A DNA stretch of 64,000 nt from Bacteroidales bacterium (lineage in GTDB: Bacteria; Bacteroidota; Bacteroidia; Bacteroidales; P3), in NCBI GenBank assembly GCA_017545365.1, contig JAFWOP010000098.1:39504-103503 (forward strand). Direction: 5' to 3'. Made by a program: the position numbers and the translations under genes. The notes below the pieces were generated by a model. The model was not told the origin of the DNA. It searched no databases and was given only the letters and a program-made list of their open reading frames with translations. Shown here piece after piece: positions 1 through 8,696 of this stretch. Position 1 is the stretch's first letter. Each line of letters begins with the position of its first letter.

Positions 1-1465
1 AGGGGGAGAATTCGGTGCGGTTGCGGGCGGGTGTGAAGAAGGCTTGGGCGAGATGTCCGTTGGTGAGGTTGTCGGTAGAGTTGGGGCGGAAAAGCCATAT
101 TTCGTCGCGGTTTTCGTCAGCGTCGAATCCGGCGTTGCCGTTGAAGCGGGTGTCGATACGGTATATCAGGAGGCCTTTGCCGGGCACTTTGGTGTCGAAC
201 ATTTCGGTGTTGTCGCGGTATTCTACCACGTAGAATTGGTCGGGGTCGGCGCTAGGGAAGCGGAAGATGTTGGTGCCGGGGACGTTGTCGGAGACGGAGG
301 TGAGGGTGTAGGTGCCTGGAGTGGTGATGAGTGGTATACTGTCGAGCCAGTTGCCGTATTTGTACTTCATGTATGCGCTCATGTTCTGTGGGGGCTTGGA
401 GTTGCTGGCCATCAGGTCCCAGCTGCCTATGGGGACGATTTCGGTGAAGTTGTCGTAGTGGTAGAGGTCGGGTGCGCCGAGCGAGTGGAACATCTCGTGG
501 CAGAAGGTGGAGGTGCCGAAGTAGTCGTCGCCCGCACCTTCGAGGGCGAAGTTGAAGGTGTTGACCTGCTTGCCGTTGATGAAGACATCATGGCCGTAAA
601 GGTTCCATTTATGGGGCCAGAGGAGGTCGCTCCATCCGGTGTAGCTGCCTTTGACCACGAAGTTGACATTGTCGATGTAGCCGTCGTTGTCGCAGTCGAG
701 CACATAATTGGTGGGCACAGGGGCGGAGTCGTTGAGGTAGTTGACGGCACTGACAAGGAGTTCGAACTCGCGCTGGGTGCGGTCGTCGTAGTTGGTGTAA
801 CCTATGGGGTTGCTCTCGTTATAGGGCATGTAGTAGGCACGGGGGTGGGACGACTGGTAGGAGTTGATGACGTTGCTGTCGGGCGTTGGGGCATAGTAGG
901 TGCGGACAAATAGTTTGTTGTACGAGACGTGCTTGAAATAGCTGTATACCGAGTTGGAGCTGGGGGAGGTAGAGTCGCTCCACATGCGGTCGATGGATTC
1001 GAGGGAACGGGTGTAGGCCGTGTCGTCGGAAAAGCGGATGAATATGACCAGGTTGCAATAGTCGCCATGGTTGCGTCCGCTGGTCTTGGGTTGCGCTATG
1101 CGGTATTGTTCGGGGATGTCCCATGCCTTGCGCCGTTGGGCCAATTGCTTGCGGGTGATGCTCAGGCCGGGCTGCAGGCCGAGGGTGGCGGGATTGACGG
1201 TGCCGAACCGATGGGCGGAGGGCTGCACTCCGCCGTCGGCAGAGGGCATGGCGTAGACCCAGTAGCCGGCATGGTCCTGAACGATGGTGTAGTTGTCGGC
1301 ATCGTGGTAGCGGTGATAGAATTCGTCGCCGGTGACAAAGAAGTGGACGGTGTCGCCCGATGGTTGGATTTTGTTGACAGGCATATTCTGCACGTAGACG
1401 GCATGAGCCGAGAAGGCCATGGTGATGAGCAGGGTGCAGATAGCCGTTTTGAGAAGGTGTTTCAT
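1..1465 (-). CDS. M6-family zinc metalloprotease, partial (C-terminus off window)
   Basis: Exported protease of the M6 (immune inhibitor A-like) type, cut by the window edge after about 488 residues. The start is the ATG at 1465, followed by a hydrophobic signal peptide ending near AFSAHA. The zinc motif HEMFH lies at residues 323-327, followed by SLGAPDLYHY, the usual context in M6 peptidases of Bacteroidetes. The Met after the motif region and the following LMASN-type turn are consistent with the family. The missing C-terminus would normally carry more beta domains and often a T9SS sorting tail; that cannot be seen here. It is followed in the same direction by nothing in the window, and the MATE gene upstream ends 12 bases before its start, so they may be cotranscribed. 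Confidence 0.85.
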   Translation of the reverse strand, partial: MKHLLKTAICTLLITMAFSAHAVYVQNMPVNKIQPSGDTVHFFVTGDEFYHRYHDADNYTIVQDHAGYWVYAMPSADGGVQPSAHRFGTVNPATLGLQPGLSITRKQLAQRRKAWDIPEQYRIAQPKTSGRNHGDYCNLVIFIRFSDDTAYTRSLESIDRMWSDSTSPSSNSVYSYFKHVSYNKLFVRTYYAPTPDSNVINSYQSSHPRAYYMPYNESNPIGYTNYDDRTQREFELLVSAVNYLNDSAPVPTNYVLDCDNDGYIDNVNFVVKGSYTGWSDLLWPHKWNLYGHDVFINGKQVNTFNFALEGAGDDYFGTSTFCHEMFHSLGAPDLYHYDNFTEIVPIGSWDLMASNSKPPQNMSAYMKYKYGNWLDSIPLITTPGTYTLTSVSDNVPGTNIFRFPSADPDQFYVVEYRDNTEMFDTKVPGKGLLIYRIDTRFNGNAGFDADENRDEIWLFRPNSTDNLTNGHLAQAFFTPARNRTEFSP

Positions 1466-1477
1466 TTATTGATTGTA

Positions 1478-2851
1478 TTATATTATTTGTGCATAAACGG
1501 ATTTCTTGAGGCTGAGGGCCTGAAGAATGCCACGGAGGGCAAGGTATATCATGAAGGCGGTCCAGAGGATGTTGTTCCACTGTTGGGTGGTGAGGGGCGC
1601 GTGGAGCATGGCCAGTTCTTTCAGGCCAAAGTAGGAGGCGAAGAATGCCAGGGTGGCGACAAACATGCAGTTGCGCATGGCGCGCGAGGCTGTGGCGCCC
1701 ACGAAGATGCCGTCGAACAGGAAAGCGGCGAAACCGCACATGGGGATGATAAGGGTCCAGAACATGTAGGTCTTGGCGCCTTCGATGACGGTGGGCTGGT
1801 CGCTGAAGAGGCGGAGGAACCATTCGCCCCCGACGGCATAGAGGAGGGTGAAGACGACGGTGAGGGCCAGCCCCCAAAGCAGCAGCAGACGTACTGAAAG
1901 ACGTAGCGAGCGAGGCTCACGGGCACCGATATAGCGGCCTACGAGCGACTCGCCAGCGTAGGCGAAGCCGTCCATGATGTAGCTGAAGAGGGTGAAGAAC
2001 TGCATGAGGAGCGCGTCGATGGCGAGGATTTCCTTGCTGATATGTCCGCTGGCGGCAGTGATGAAGGTGAACACCGTGGCAAGGCAGACGGTGCGCAGGA
2101 ATATGTCGCCGTTGACTTTGAAGAAGCGGCGCAGCATGGGCCAGTGGAGTGAGTCGGACAGGATGACCTGAGCTTTCTCTTTGGCGGAGAGGTAGGACTG
2201 TCGGGCATAGTTGGCAAACACCCAGCGGTATTTCTTCACCATAAAGAAGAGCCCCATGGCCAGCCCGCTGTATTGTGCGATGACCGTGCCCAGGGCGACC
2301 CCCCGGATGTCCCAGTGGAGCAGCAGGACGAATATGAGGCTGCAAACGATGTTTATCGTGTTGAGGAAGATGGCTATCCACATGGGGAGTTTGGCATTCT
2401 GCATGCCGATGAACCAGCCTTTCACAGCGTAGAGCCCCAAGGTGGCGGGGGCGGCCCATATACGGACGAAGAAGTAGGTGAGGGCCAGCTGCATGACGGC
2501 GGGGCCGTCCTTGACTTGGAAGATGAGCAGCGACAAACGGCTGATGGGCCATTGTAGCAGCAGCAGCAGGGCGGCAACGGCCAGTGCGATGGCGATGGCA
2601 CGGACGAAGATGCGGACAGCCTCGTCCATGTTGTTGGCGCCATAGGCTTGGGCGGTGAACCCGCTGGTGCCCATGCGGAGGAAGCCGAAGTTCCAGTAGA
2701 TGAGGTTGAATATTTGTGTTCCGATGGCAATGGCGCCCAGATGGTCGGCACTGAGATGGCCGACGATGGCCATGTCGACCATGCCCAGAAGAGGCACGGT
2801 GATGTTGGTGATGATGTTGGGTAGGGCCAGACCTAGGATGCGCTTGTTCAT
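1478..2851 (-). CDS. MATE family efflux transporter
   Basis: A 457-residue integral membrane protein of the multidrug and toxin extrusion family, using a cation gradient to export compounds. The N-terminus (MNKRILGLALPNIITNITVP then GMVDMAIVGHLS) is the classic first MATE helix, and about twelve hydrophobic segments follow, as expected for the family. The FTAQAYGANN motif in the second helix pair resembles the DinF-like branch. The ATG at 2851 is preceded by the end of the Omp28-like gene only six bases upstream, so translation coupling is likely. The substrate cannot be told from sequence. Confidence 0.9.
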   Translation of the reverse strand: MNKRILGLALPNIITNITVPLLGMVDMAIVGHLSADHLGAIAIGTQIFNLIYWNFGFLRMGTSGFTAQAYGANNMDEAVRIFVRAIAIALAVAALLLLLQWPISRLSLLIFQVKDGPAVMQLALTYFFVRIWAAPATLGLYAVKGWFIGMQNAKLPMWIAIFLNTINIVCSLIFVLLLHWDIRGVALGTVIAQYSGLAMGLFFMVKKYRWVFANYARQSYLSAKEKAQVILSDSLHWPMLRRFFKVNGDIFLRTVCLATVFTFITAASGHISKEILAIDALLMQFFTLFSYIMDGFAYAGESLVGRYIGAREPRSLRLSVRLLLLWGLALTVVFTLLYAVGGEWFLRLFSDQPTVIEGAKTYMFWTLIIPMCGFAAFLFDGIFVGATASRAMRNCMFVATLAFFASYFGLKELAMLHAPLTTQQWNNILWTAFMIYLALRGILQALSLKKSVYAQII

Positions 2852-2857
2852 TCTAGG

Positions 2858-3709
2858 CTATTGGAGGTTGCATTGGACACAGTTGATAATCTCGCGCGAA
2901 TCCTTATAGGAGATGAAGGCTATGAGGCTGCAATGTTCCGGCACGCAGCCTTCACGCAGGTCGAATTTCACGTTGCCCTTGCATTTGGTGCCGGCCGAGC
3001 CGTCGGCAGTGAGGGCGGAGCCCCATTCGTCGGTGATGATTTCGCGCAGGACGTGGTTCTGCTGGTAGTCGTCGATTTTTGAGCTGCCGTCCAGTTGGGA
3101 AGTATGGATGTCGTCCTCGATGAGGAGCAGGGTGAGTGTGAGGGGTTCGGAGACGGTTTGGAAGAATTGGATGAAGACATCGACATTGTACTGCGAACCC
3201 AAAGCACTTTTGCCGGACACCATATCCAGGCCGATGGAGGCCGGTGAGTTGAGCACGCTGTCAACCTTGTCGTCGAAGCCGGCGCTGGGGTTGAAGAGTG
3301 CCCAATTGCTGCCCAGTTTGCTGCGATTGATGAGGCCGGTGGGAAGGGCTGGGTTGGCACCACAGAAAAAGGCTGCCCAGGTGCTGCCCTTGTCGGTGCG
3401 GAGGTCGGGGTCATCTTGATTCAACGGATTGGCCAGAGAGGTGCAATGGACGGAGGCCACGGAAAGGCGGTCGCCATATTTGACCATGGCGGCGTGGATG
3501 GTATTGTCGGCCGAGGGGCAGTTTTTGCACCTCACACCGGTGTATTTTTCCATAAAGACACGTTGGGTGTTGGAGACCTCGACATCGCTGGCCTCCCATC
3601 TAAAAGTGGCTCCCAGGAAGGTGACGAGGTTGTCGTTCTCTATTTTGTCGCAAGAGGCAAAGCTGAGCAGGGCGGCAGCAAAGAGAGAGAGGTATTTGAT
3701 TCTTTTCAT
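2858..3709 (-). CDS. Omp28-related outer-membrane lipoprotein
   Basis: A 283-residue predicted lipoprotein: the signal MKRIKYLSLFAAALLSFASC ends in a lipobox Cys. The mature part contains a thioredoxin-like CKNC motif in the context YTGVRCKNCPSA, typical of Omp28-related proteins of Bacteroidetes. I place the start at 3709 rather than the longer possible reading to 3793, because the longer version has no signal-like N-terminus and would overlap the upstream gene. It lies 26 bases downstream of the DUF6029 gene, and a TlpA-like thioredoxin gene comes before that. The trio suggests a shared role in envelope redox or surface display. Its biochemical role is not known. Confidence 0.8.
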   Translation of the reverse strand: MKRIKYLSLFAAALLSFASCDKIENDNLVTFLGATFRWEASDVEVSNTQRVFMEKYTGVRCKNCPSADNTIHAAMVKYGDRLSVASVHCTSLANPLNQDDPDLRTDKGSTWAAFFCGANPALPTGLINRSKLGSNWALFNPSAGFDDKVDSVLNSPASIGLDMVSGKSALGSQYNVDVFIQFFQTVSEPLTLTLLLIEDDIHTSQLDGSSKIDDYQQNHVLREIITDEWGSALTADGSAGTKCKGNVKFDLREGCVPEHCSLIAFISYKDSREIINCVQCNLQ

Positions 3710-3735
3710 GATGGATTGTCTATTGGGGTGATACA

Positions 3736-5433
3736 TTAGAAAGAAGTGGTGAGGCTGAAGGTGAGGCCGTTGCTGGCAGGCACCTGACGGCACACGCCGC
3801 CGATGCAGAGGAGGCCTTCACGCTGCTTGCCATAGCCCAGCTGCATGCGGGTGGCGCCATGGTTGTAGCCGAGGCTGACATTGTAGTAGTTGCCAATGCC
3901 GTCGTTGTAGGCATACTGGTCGCTGACAGACAGGAACCAGGCACCGGCGAAGTTGTATTCCACCAGCCCCATAATCCAGTCGCCGCAGCGTTTGTCGTCG
4001 TTCTCGACATCGGAGCCGTTGATATTGAACACTTCGCCATATTTGCTGTCGCTCCCCATCCATTCGGCTTCGAAACGGAGGACGTTCTTTTTGTTGACTT
4101 TCCATGTGAGGTCGGCGACGGCTATGTGGTTGTGGTGGATGTTGCCGATGTGTCCTTCCACGGTGGGGTTGAACACTTGGTAGCCGTAGGTGGCGGAGAG
4201 CTTTACGGCCGAGCTGAGTTTCTTAGCCACTGCGAGGGTGACGTCGCCATAGTAGAGTTCGCCGGTCTTGAACCACTGCGATTCATATCCCATGGTGCCG
4301 GCGCCGCCGATACGGCTGGTGTCGATGCCGGTGATGATGGCGGCGTTGAGTTGGATGTCGGTGCCGTATTGTCCGCCGAGGAGGGTGCCCTTCTTAATCT
4401 TGTACATGATGTCGCCCTGTAGGCCCATCTCGCCAGTGGTTTGGGTGGCGTAGGGATACATGCTGAGGAAGGCGTAGGTGTGCTGCTTGGTGATGGCGGG
4501 GATGTAGTTGATATAGAGCATCTCGCCGCTCTCGCTGCGGACTGACTTGTAGCTCATGTTGTCGACGCGTTTGGCTTGGACGTTGGCACTGAAGCCTTTC
4601 TTGGCATAGGTGGCGTTGACCATGAGGGCTTCGCCATGGCGATAGATGTATTCGTTCATAACGCTGGGGTCCTGACCTTTGCGCGCATATTCGGTCTGGA
4701 GGCTCCAGTTGCCGTAGGAGAGGTCCATACGCACAGCGCCGGCACCCACGTTGAGGGGGAGTCGGAGTTTGTAGGAGGGGTCTTCGGAGATGATGGTTTC
4801 ATCGTCCTCGTATTTGCTCACGAAGCCGGCTCCCAAGGTGGCGCGGAACTTGCTTTCGGCCATGGCTTTGATGACGCTGTTGAGGTTGATTTCGCCATCG
4901 ATGCCGCGAACCAGGCCGTTGCCGTAGCTCCAGAAGTAGCGTTGTTTGCCGATAAAGGCTTTGACGGTGACACCGTCGAAGGGCCGCAGGGCGACGTCGA
5001 GGCCCCGCAGTGAGTTGTCGACACCCAGATAGCGGTCTTCGTAGGCGCGCAGTATCATGCCGCTGCCAAACTGCTCGTAGAAGTTACCGGCAGTGACGCT
5101 GAGGCGTTCGGCCTGATAGCTGACAAAATAGTTGGCGATGCCTTCGCCTTTGTAGCGTTGGTCGAAACCTAGGAGCGGGTTTTGGTAGACCTCAAAACGC
5201 ATGCCCGCGCTGAAGCCTCCGTTGGTGTAGAGGATGTCGGCACGGGCGTTGAGAAGAAGATTCTCGGGCACGTCTTGAGCACCGATGATGGAGTCGGCAC
5301 TGGATATTTGGCCGTCGAGTTGTATATTACCTGTGACATGGCCACCCAATATGCCTTGTCCGTAAGCGGTCATGCCCGTCAGCAGGAGTGTCACGAGTGA
5401 CAGGATGCTGGCGTAGTTGTTTGTCCTTTTCAT
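3736..5433 (-). CDS. DUF6029 family outer-membrane beta-barrel protein
   Basis: A 565-residue protein with a signal peptide ending near GMTAYGQG. The body is made of alternating amphipathic strands rich in aromatic residues and ends in a Phe (FSLTTSF), the signature of an outer-membrane beta barrel. Motifs such as GNFYEQFGSGMILRAYEDR and the SLRGLD segment match what I know of the DUF6029 family. It is flanked by an Omp28-related lipoprotein gene downstream and a thioredoxin-fold gene upstream. The barrel may be a channel or a partner of the lipoprotein. No substrate is evident. Confidence 0.78.
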   Translation of the reverse strand: MKRTNNYASILSLVTLLLTGMTAYGQGILGGHVTGNIQLDGQISSADSIIGAQDVPENLLLNARADILYTNGGFSAGMRFEVYQNPLLGFDQRYKGEGIANYFVSYQAERLSVTAGNFYEQFGSGMILRAYEDRYLGVDNSLRGLDVALRPFDGVTVKAFIGKQRYFWSYGNGLVRGIDGEINLNSVIKAMAESKFRATLGAGFVSKYEDDETIISEDPSYKLRLPLNVGAGAVRMDLSYGNWSLQTEYARKGQDPSVMNEYIYRHGEALMVNATYAKKGFSANVQAKRVDNMSYKSVRSESGEMLYINYIPAITKQHTYAFLSMYPYATQTTGEMGLQGDIMYKIKKGTLLGGQYGTDIQLNAAIITGIDTSRIGGAGTMGYESQWFKTGELYYGDVTLAVAKKLSSAVKLSATYGYQVFNPTVEGHIGNIHHNHIAVADLTWKVNKKNVLRFEAEWMGSDSKYGEVFNINGSDVENDDKRCGDWIMGLVEYNFAGAWFLSVSDQYAYNDGIGNYYNVSLGYNHGATRMQLGYGKQREGLLCIGGVCRQVPASNGLTFSLTTSF

Positions 5434-5467
5434 GAAGTCGGTACTGATTTGTTAATGGTTGCTGCTA

Positions 5468-5968
5468 TTATTCTTCTGCTGCGGCTTTTTTGACGGCTTC
5501 ATACAGTTCCTCTTCGTCTCCGGGGACGAAGGAGGCATGCTGATAGACGATTTCGCCCTTGCCGTTAATCACAAAGGTGTGGGGAGGGTTCACCACGTTC
5601 ATGGCACGTTTGAAGTCTTGATTTTGGTCGAGGTATATTTCATATTCCCAACCCATTCCGGCGACATCGGGTTTCACTTTGTTGGCACTGCGGGCATCGT
5701 CGATGGAGACGGCCACCAGCTTGACACCAGTTTCGTTCTGCCAGTCTTCGTAGACCTCGTTGATGGTGTTGAGTTCGACGTGGCAGGGTTTGCACCATGT
5801 GGCCCAGAAACTGATGATGATGGGCTTGCCGTCGTTCTGGATGGTGGAAGTCTGCACGGATTGGCCGTCCAATGTCTTGAGTGTGACATTTTGGGGGAGT
5901 TGGGCATTCTGAGCCAGCACAGCACCGGCAAAGGCCATGAATACGAGAGATAAAAAGAACTTTTTCAT
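5468..5968 (-). CDS. TlpA-like periplasmic thioredoxin-fold protein
   Basis: A 166-residue exported protein of the TlpA/ResA thiol-disulfide type. The signal peptide MKKFFLSLVFMAFAGAVLAQ is followed by the redox motif WATWCKPCHVEL, with both cysteines present, and by a conserved cis-Pro region (VVNPPHTFVING). Such proteins reduce or shuffle disulfides in periplasmic client proteins. The gene is first of the set of three that includes DUF6029 and Omp28, which also has a CxxC. The product may therefore be the electron donor for the lipoprotein; that is an inference from order alone. Confidence 0.87.
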   Translation of the reverse strand: MKKFFLSLVFMAFAGAVLAQNAQLPQNVTLKTLDGQSVQTSTIQNDGKPIIISFWATWCKPCHVELNTINEVYEDWQNETGVKLVAVSIDDARSANKVKPDVAGMGWEYEIYLDQNQDFKRAMNVVNPPHTFVINGKGEIVYQHASFVPGDEEELYEAVKKAAAEE

Positions 5969-6033
5969 TTGATGATGATTTTGATTTTCTATTTAGTATT
6001 GTTTTTGTACTATTAATTGTAGGGGTATGTGTT

Positions 6034-6855
6034 TTATTGATTTGTTGGTTGCGGGGACAAAGGGGAGAGCAGGTCGAGCAGTGATTGGCGTGCGGGGGAA
6101 TGAGGTATGGTTTGGAGGGCGTTGAAAGCCATTTGGGTGTGGTGTTTGATTAGCTGCTGGGTGTCGACGTTGAGGTTGGGGGTGGCATCGTGGAGGGTGT
6201 TGATGTCGTGGTTGTCGTCGTTGATTTGGAATACGATGCCGTAGTTGTAGCCAAAATCGTGCATAGCCTTGCGATAGGTGGAGCTGACGGAGCCATCCAT
6301 GGGGTAGGCCCCCAGCTCGCAGCAGGCGGCCATGAGAGAGGCTGTCTTGCAGCCTATGATGTCGAGATAGCTGTTTTGGTCCAGTGGCTGGTTGTTGGTG
6401 GCCAGCTGCTTGAGTTCGCCTTCGCACATGGTGGAGACGGTGGCGTTGATGATGGCGGTGACTTGGTCGTCGTGGATGTCGTGGAGGGTTTTCATGGTTT
6501 GGGAGAGGAGGTAGTCGCCGCAGAGAACGGCTGCCTGATTGCCCCATTGTTGTCTGATAGCGGCGTGGCCGCGTCGGGTGTCGGATTCGTCCACCACATC
6601 GTCGTGCATGAGGGTGGAGTTGTGTAGTAGTTCCATGACGGCGGCGACCATTATGTGCTGAGGTTTGAGAGTGCCACATGCCTTGGCAGAAAGAAGTACC
6701 AGGAGCGGACGTAGCTGCTTGCCCTGATATTGAGTAAGGTAGGAGGATACCTCTTGTAGTACGGGTAAGTTGCCTTGGAGCCGCTTGAGGTATTCTTTTT
6801 GGAATTGCTCGAACTGTGCAAGGACGGGTTGGCGTATTTGTTGGATGGCAATCAT
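6034..6855 (-). CDS. Polyprenyl synthetase family protein (short form)
   Basis: A 273-residue trans-prenyltransferase that condenses isopentenyl diphosphate onto an allylic diphosphate to make a polyprenyl chain, probably for menaquinone or the undecaprenyl-type pool. The first aspartate-rich motif is DDVVDESDTRRG (residues 85-96) and the second is DDNHD (213-217) after FQIN. It is about 50 residues shorter than the usual 320, lacking the normal C-terminal helices, but both metal-binding motifs are intact so it is probably active. The thioesterase gene upstream ends four bases before its start. Confidence 0.85.
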   Translation of the reverse strand: MIAIQQIRQPVLAQFEQFQKEYLKRLQGNLPVLQEVSSYLTQYQGKQLRPLLVLLSAKACGTLKPQHIMVAAVMELLHNSTLMHDDVVDESDTRRGHAAIRQQWGNQAAVLCGDYLLSQTMKTLHDIHDDQVTAIINATVSTMCEGELKQLATNNQPLDQNSYLDIIGCKTASLMAACCELGAYPMDGSVSSTYRKAMHDFGYNYGIVFQINDDNHDINTLHDATPNLNVDTQQLIKHHTQMAFNALQTIPHSPARQSLLDLLSPLSPQPTNQ

Positions 6856-6858
6856 TGT

Positions 6859-7278
6859 TTAGTTAGAAAGGTGTATTCCGGTAGTGGTAACGAGGGCGAT
6901 GGCTTTGCCCTTGGAGTCGTGGATGTGGATGTTGTAGACGCAGGTGCGGCTGCCTTGTTTGACGCATGTGGTTTCGGCAATGAGGGTGTCGTCCTTCGTC
7001 TGACCGAGATATTGTATGCTGCTGCCTAGTGATACCCATTCCAGAGGACGGCCGTCGATGAGGCATCGGCTGTTGGAGGCAATGGCAAAGGCCAGGTCGG
7101 CCAGGGTGAACATCACGCCTCCCATGATGGCCCCCATGGCGTTGCGATGCTTGGTGTCGAGGGTCAGTAGGCAGCGGGCATAATCTTCGCGCACCTCGTC
7201 GACTTTGATTCCTGTGGCCTCGGTGGCAAATCGGTCGTGCTGGAAGACTTCTTGCGCTTTATGCGTTAAACTCGTCAT
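6859..7278 (-). CDS. PaaI-type hotdog-fold thioesterase
   Basis: A 139-residue single-domain hotdog protein, likely hydrolysing acyl-CoA or phenylacetyl-CoA-type thioesters. The core motif HRNAMGAIMGGVMFTLADLA matches the PaaI subgroup, in which an Asp and Gly of this helix form the active site. The start at 7278 (MTSLTHKAQE) gives the normal length; the longer reading to 7347 lies inside dapA and looks like noise. This start overlaps the dapA end by 20 bases, so the two are probably translationally coupled. Confidence 0.83.
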   Translation of the reverse strand: MTSLTHKAQEVFQHDRFATEATGIKVDEVREDYARCLLTLDTKHRNAMGAIMGGVMFTLADLAFAIASNSRCLIDGRPLEWVSLGSSIQYLGQTKDDTLIAETTCVKQGSRTCVYNIHIHDSKGKAIALVTTTGIHLSN

Positions 7279-8143
7279 TGAATTGCGACAGCTTGTTGTA
7301 GAGGGGTTTGGACACTTTGACCAAAGGCATGCGGAGTGTGTTGACAATCTTGCCTTGGATTTCCAAGAGGGCTTTGATGCCGGAGGGGTTGCCCTCTTCG
7401 AAGATGGCGTTCATGAGCGGCAGCATCTTGTAGTGAAGCGGCAGGGCTTTCTTCAAGTCGCCTTTCAAGGCAAAGCGTACCATCGAGGACATCTCTTTTG
7501 GAAATGCGTTGGCAATGACGGAGATGACCCCCGAAGCACCCAAGGTTATCATAGGATAGGTGAGGGCATCGTCGCCCGAGATGACAAGGAACTTGTCTGG
7601 CTTGTCCTTCAGAATCTGCATCACTTGGGAGATATTGCCGGAGGCCTCTTTGATGCCGATGATGTTGGGACATTCCTGCGCCAACTGGAGGGTGGTGTCG
7701 GCAGCGATGTTGACACCTGTGCGACCAGGGACATTGTAGATGATGACGGGTACCGGCGACGATTCGGCAATCTGTTTGAAGTGTTGAGCCAACCCTCGTT
7801 GGTTGGGTTTGTTGTAGTAGGGTGCTACGGAGAGGATGCCGCTGATGCCGTCGAAGTTGGTGTTGGCAATGGCGTCGGTGACAGCCAGCGTGTTGTTGCC
7901 ACCCATGCCCAGCATGATGGGGCAGCGGCCCGCGACGGTCTCGATAATGAAGTCTTGAAGGGCGTGGCGCTCGGTGTCGGTCATGGTGGCGGCTTCGCTG
8001 GTGGTACCAAGGGCAACGATGTAGTCGACACCGCTGGCGATGATGTGGTTGATGAGGGCTTCCAGCTTGCTGAAATCTATGGTTGTCTGTTTTCTAAAAG
8101 GGGTCACAAGTGCGACACCTGTTCCGATAAAGGGATTTTTCAT
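7259..8143 (-). CDS. dapA: 4-hydroxy-tetrahydrodipicolinate synthase
   Basis: A 294-residue enzyme of the lysine and diaminopimelate pathway that condenses pyruvate with aspartate semialdehyde. Family signatures are GTGVALVTPF at the N-terminus, the GTTSEAATM phosphate-like loop, SVAPYYNKPNQRG with the catalytic Tyr, and GIKEASGN with the Schiff-base Lys. I chose the ATG at 8143 because family proteins begin with M-x-x-P-F-x-G-T-G; the longer open frame reaches into the DUF6913 gene. The next gene upstream, DUF6913, ends 13 bases before this start. Confidence 0.95.
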   Translation of the reverse strand: MKNPFIGTGVALVTPFRKQTTIDFSKLEALINHIIASGVDYIVALGTTSEAATMTDTERHALQDFIIETVAGRCPIMLGMGGNNTLAVTDAIANTNFDGISGILSVAPYYNKPNQRGLAQHFKQIAESSPVPVIIYNVPGRTGVNIAADTTLQLAQECPNIIGIKEASGNISQVMQILKDKPDKFLVISGDDALTYPMITLGASGVISVIANAFPKEMSSMVRFALKGDLKKALPLHYKMLPLMNAIFEEGNPSGIKALLEIQGKIVNTLRMPLVKVSKPLYNKLSQFNDEFNA

Positions 8144-8156
8144 AGAGCTTAATACT

Positions 8157-8696
8157 TTATTGTCTGTATATTTGTCTAGATGGGGTCTTTCTGATTTGGA
8201 TGAGATAATTGAGGATGTCGGTGAGGTATTTGGAGAGCACCAACGGGCCTTGCCCACGGATGATGAGGTCGTAGGTGGAGAGGATGATGTCTTGTATGGG
8301 CTGGGTGGTGTCGTAGTAGATGACGCGCAGGTTGGAGGAGGCATTCAAGGTGACGAAGAGTCCGAAGATGTCGTTGGTAGGGGTGGCGTCGATGAGGAGG
8401 TCGTAGTGGTAGCTGGTGAAGAGTTGGTGGTCGACTTTGGGAATACCATACTTGTCGAGTTGTTCATCGGGGTTGCCGTTTATCTCAAGTTTGCGAACCA
8501 TGGTGCCACGGTTGGTGGTCATGTGGTGTGAGAACTGTGTCAGCGTGATTTGCTCTTCGTCGTTGAGGTTGTGGACGATGATGCCGATGCTGCGGATGTC
8601 GTCGAGGTGCATGATGCGTTTGCGGTGAGGTTTGGCGGCCAGACCTTGCAGCAGCGCTGTTTTATGCTGTTCACGTATTTTCTCTACAGGGTTCAC
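8157..8696 (-). CDS. DUF6913 family protein, GTG start overlapping rnhB stop
   Basis: A 179-residue protein of unknown function found in Bacteroidetes. I place the start at the GTG at 8696, which overlaps the TGA of rnhB in a GTGA arrangement; this gives a basic N-terminal helix (VEKIREQHKTALLQGL) before the conserved block beginning IRSIGIIVHN. A later ATG at 8612 is an alternative. The body has alternating strands and helices (VDHQLFTSYHYDLLIDAT, LRVIYYDTTQ) and no catalytic motif I recognise. It sits between rnhB and dapA, an arrangement I believe is common in the group. Confidence 0.7.
   Translation of the reverse strand: MNPVEKIREQHKTALLQGLAAKPHRKRIMHLDDIRSIGIIVHNLNDEEQITLTQFSHHMTTNRGTMVRKLEINGNPDEQLDKYGIPKVDHQLFTSYHYDLLIDATPTNDIFGLFVTLNASSNLRVIYYDTTQPIQDIILSTYDLIIRGQGPLVLSKYLTDILNYLIQIRKTPSRQIYRQ

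Noticed and set aside
44..913. Long plus-strand open frame opposite the M6 protease gene
   Set aside because: It is Val/Gly-rich with no family features; the minus-strand frame carries HEMFH and a signal peptide. Several similar long shadow frames lie opposite real genes across the window.
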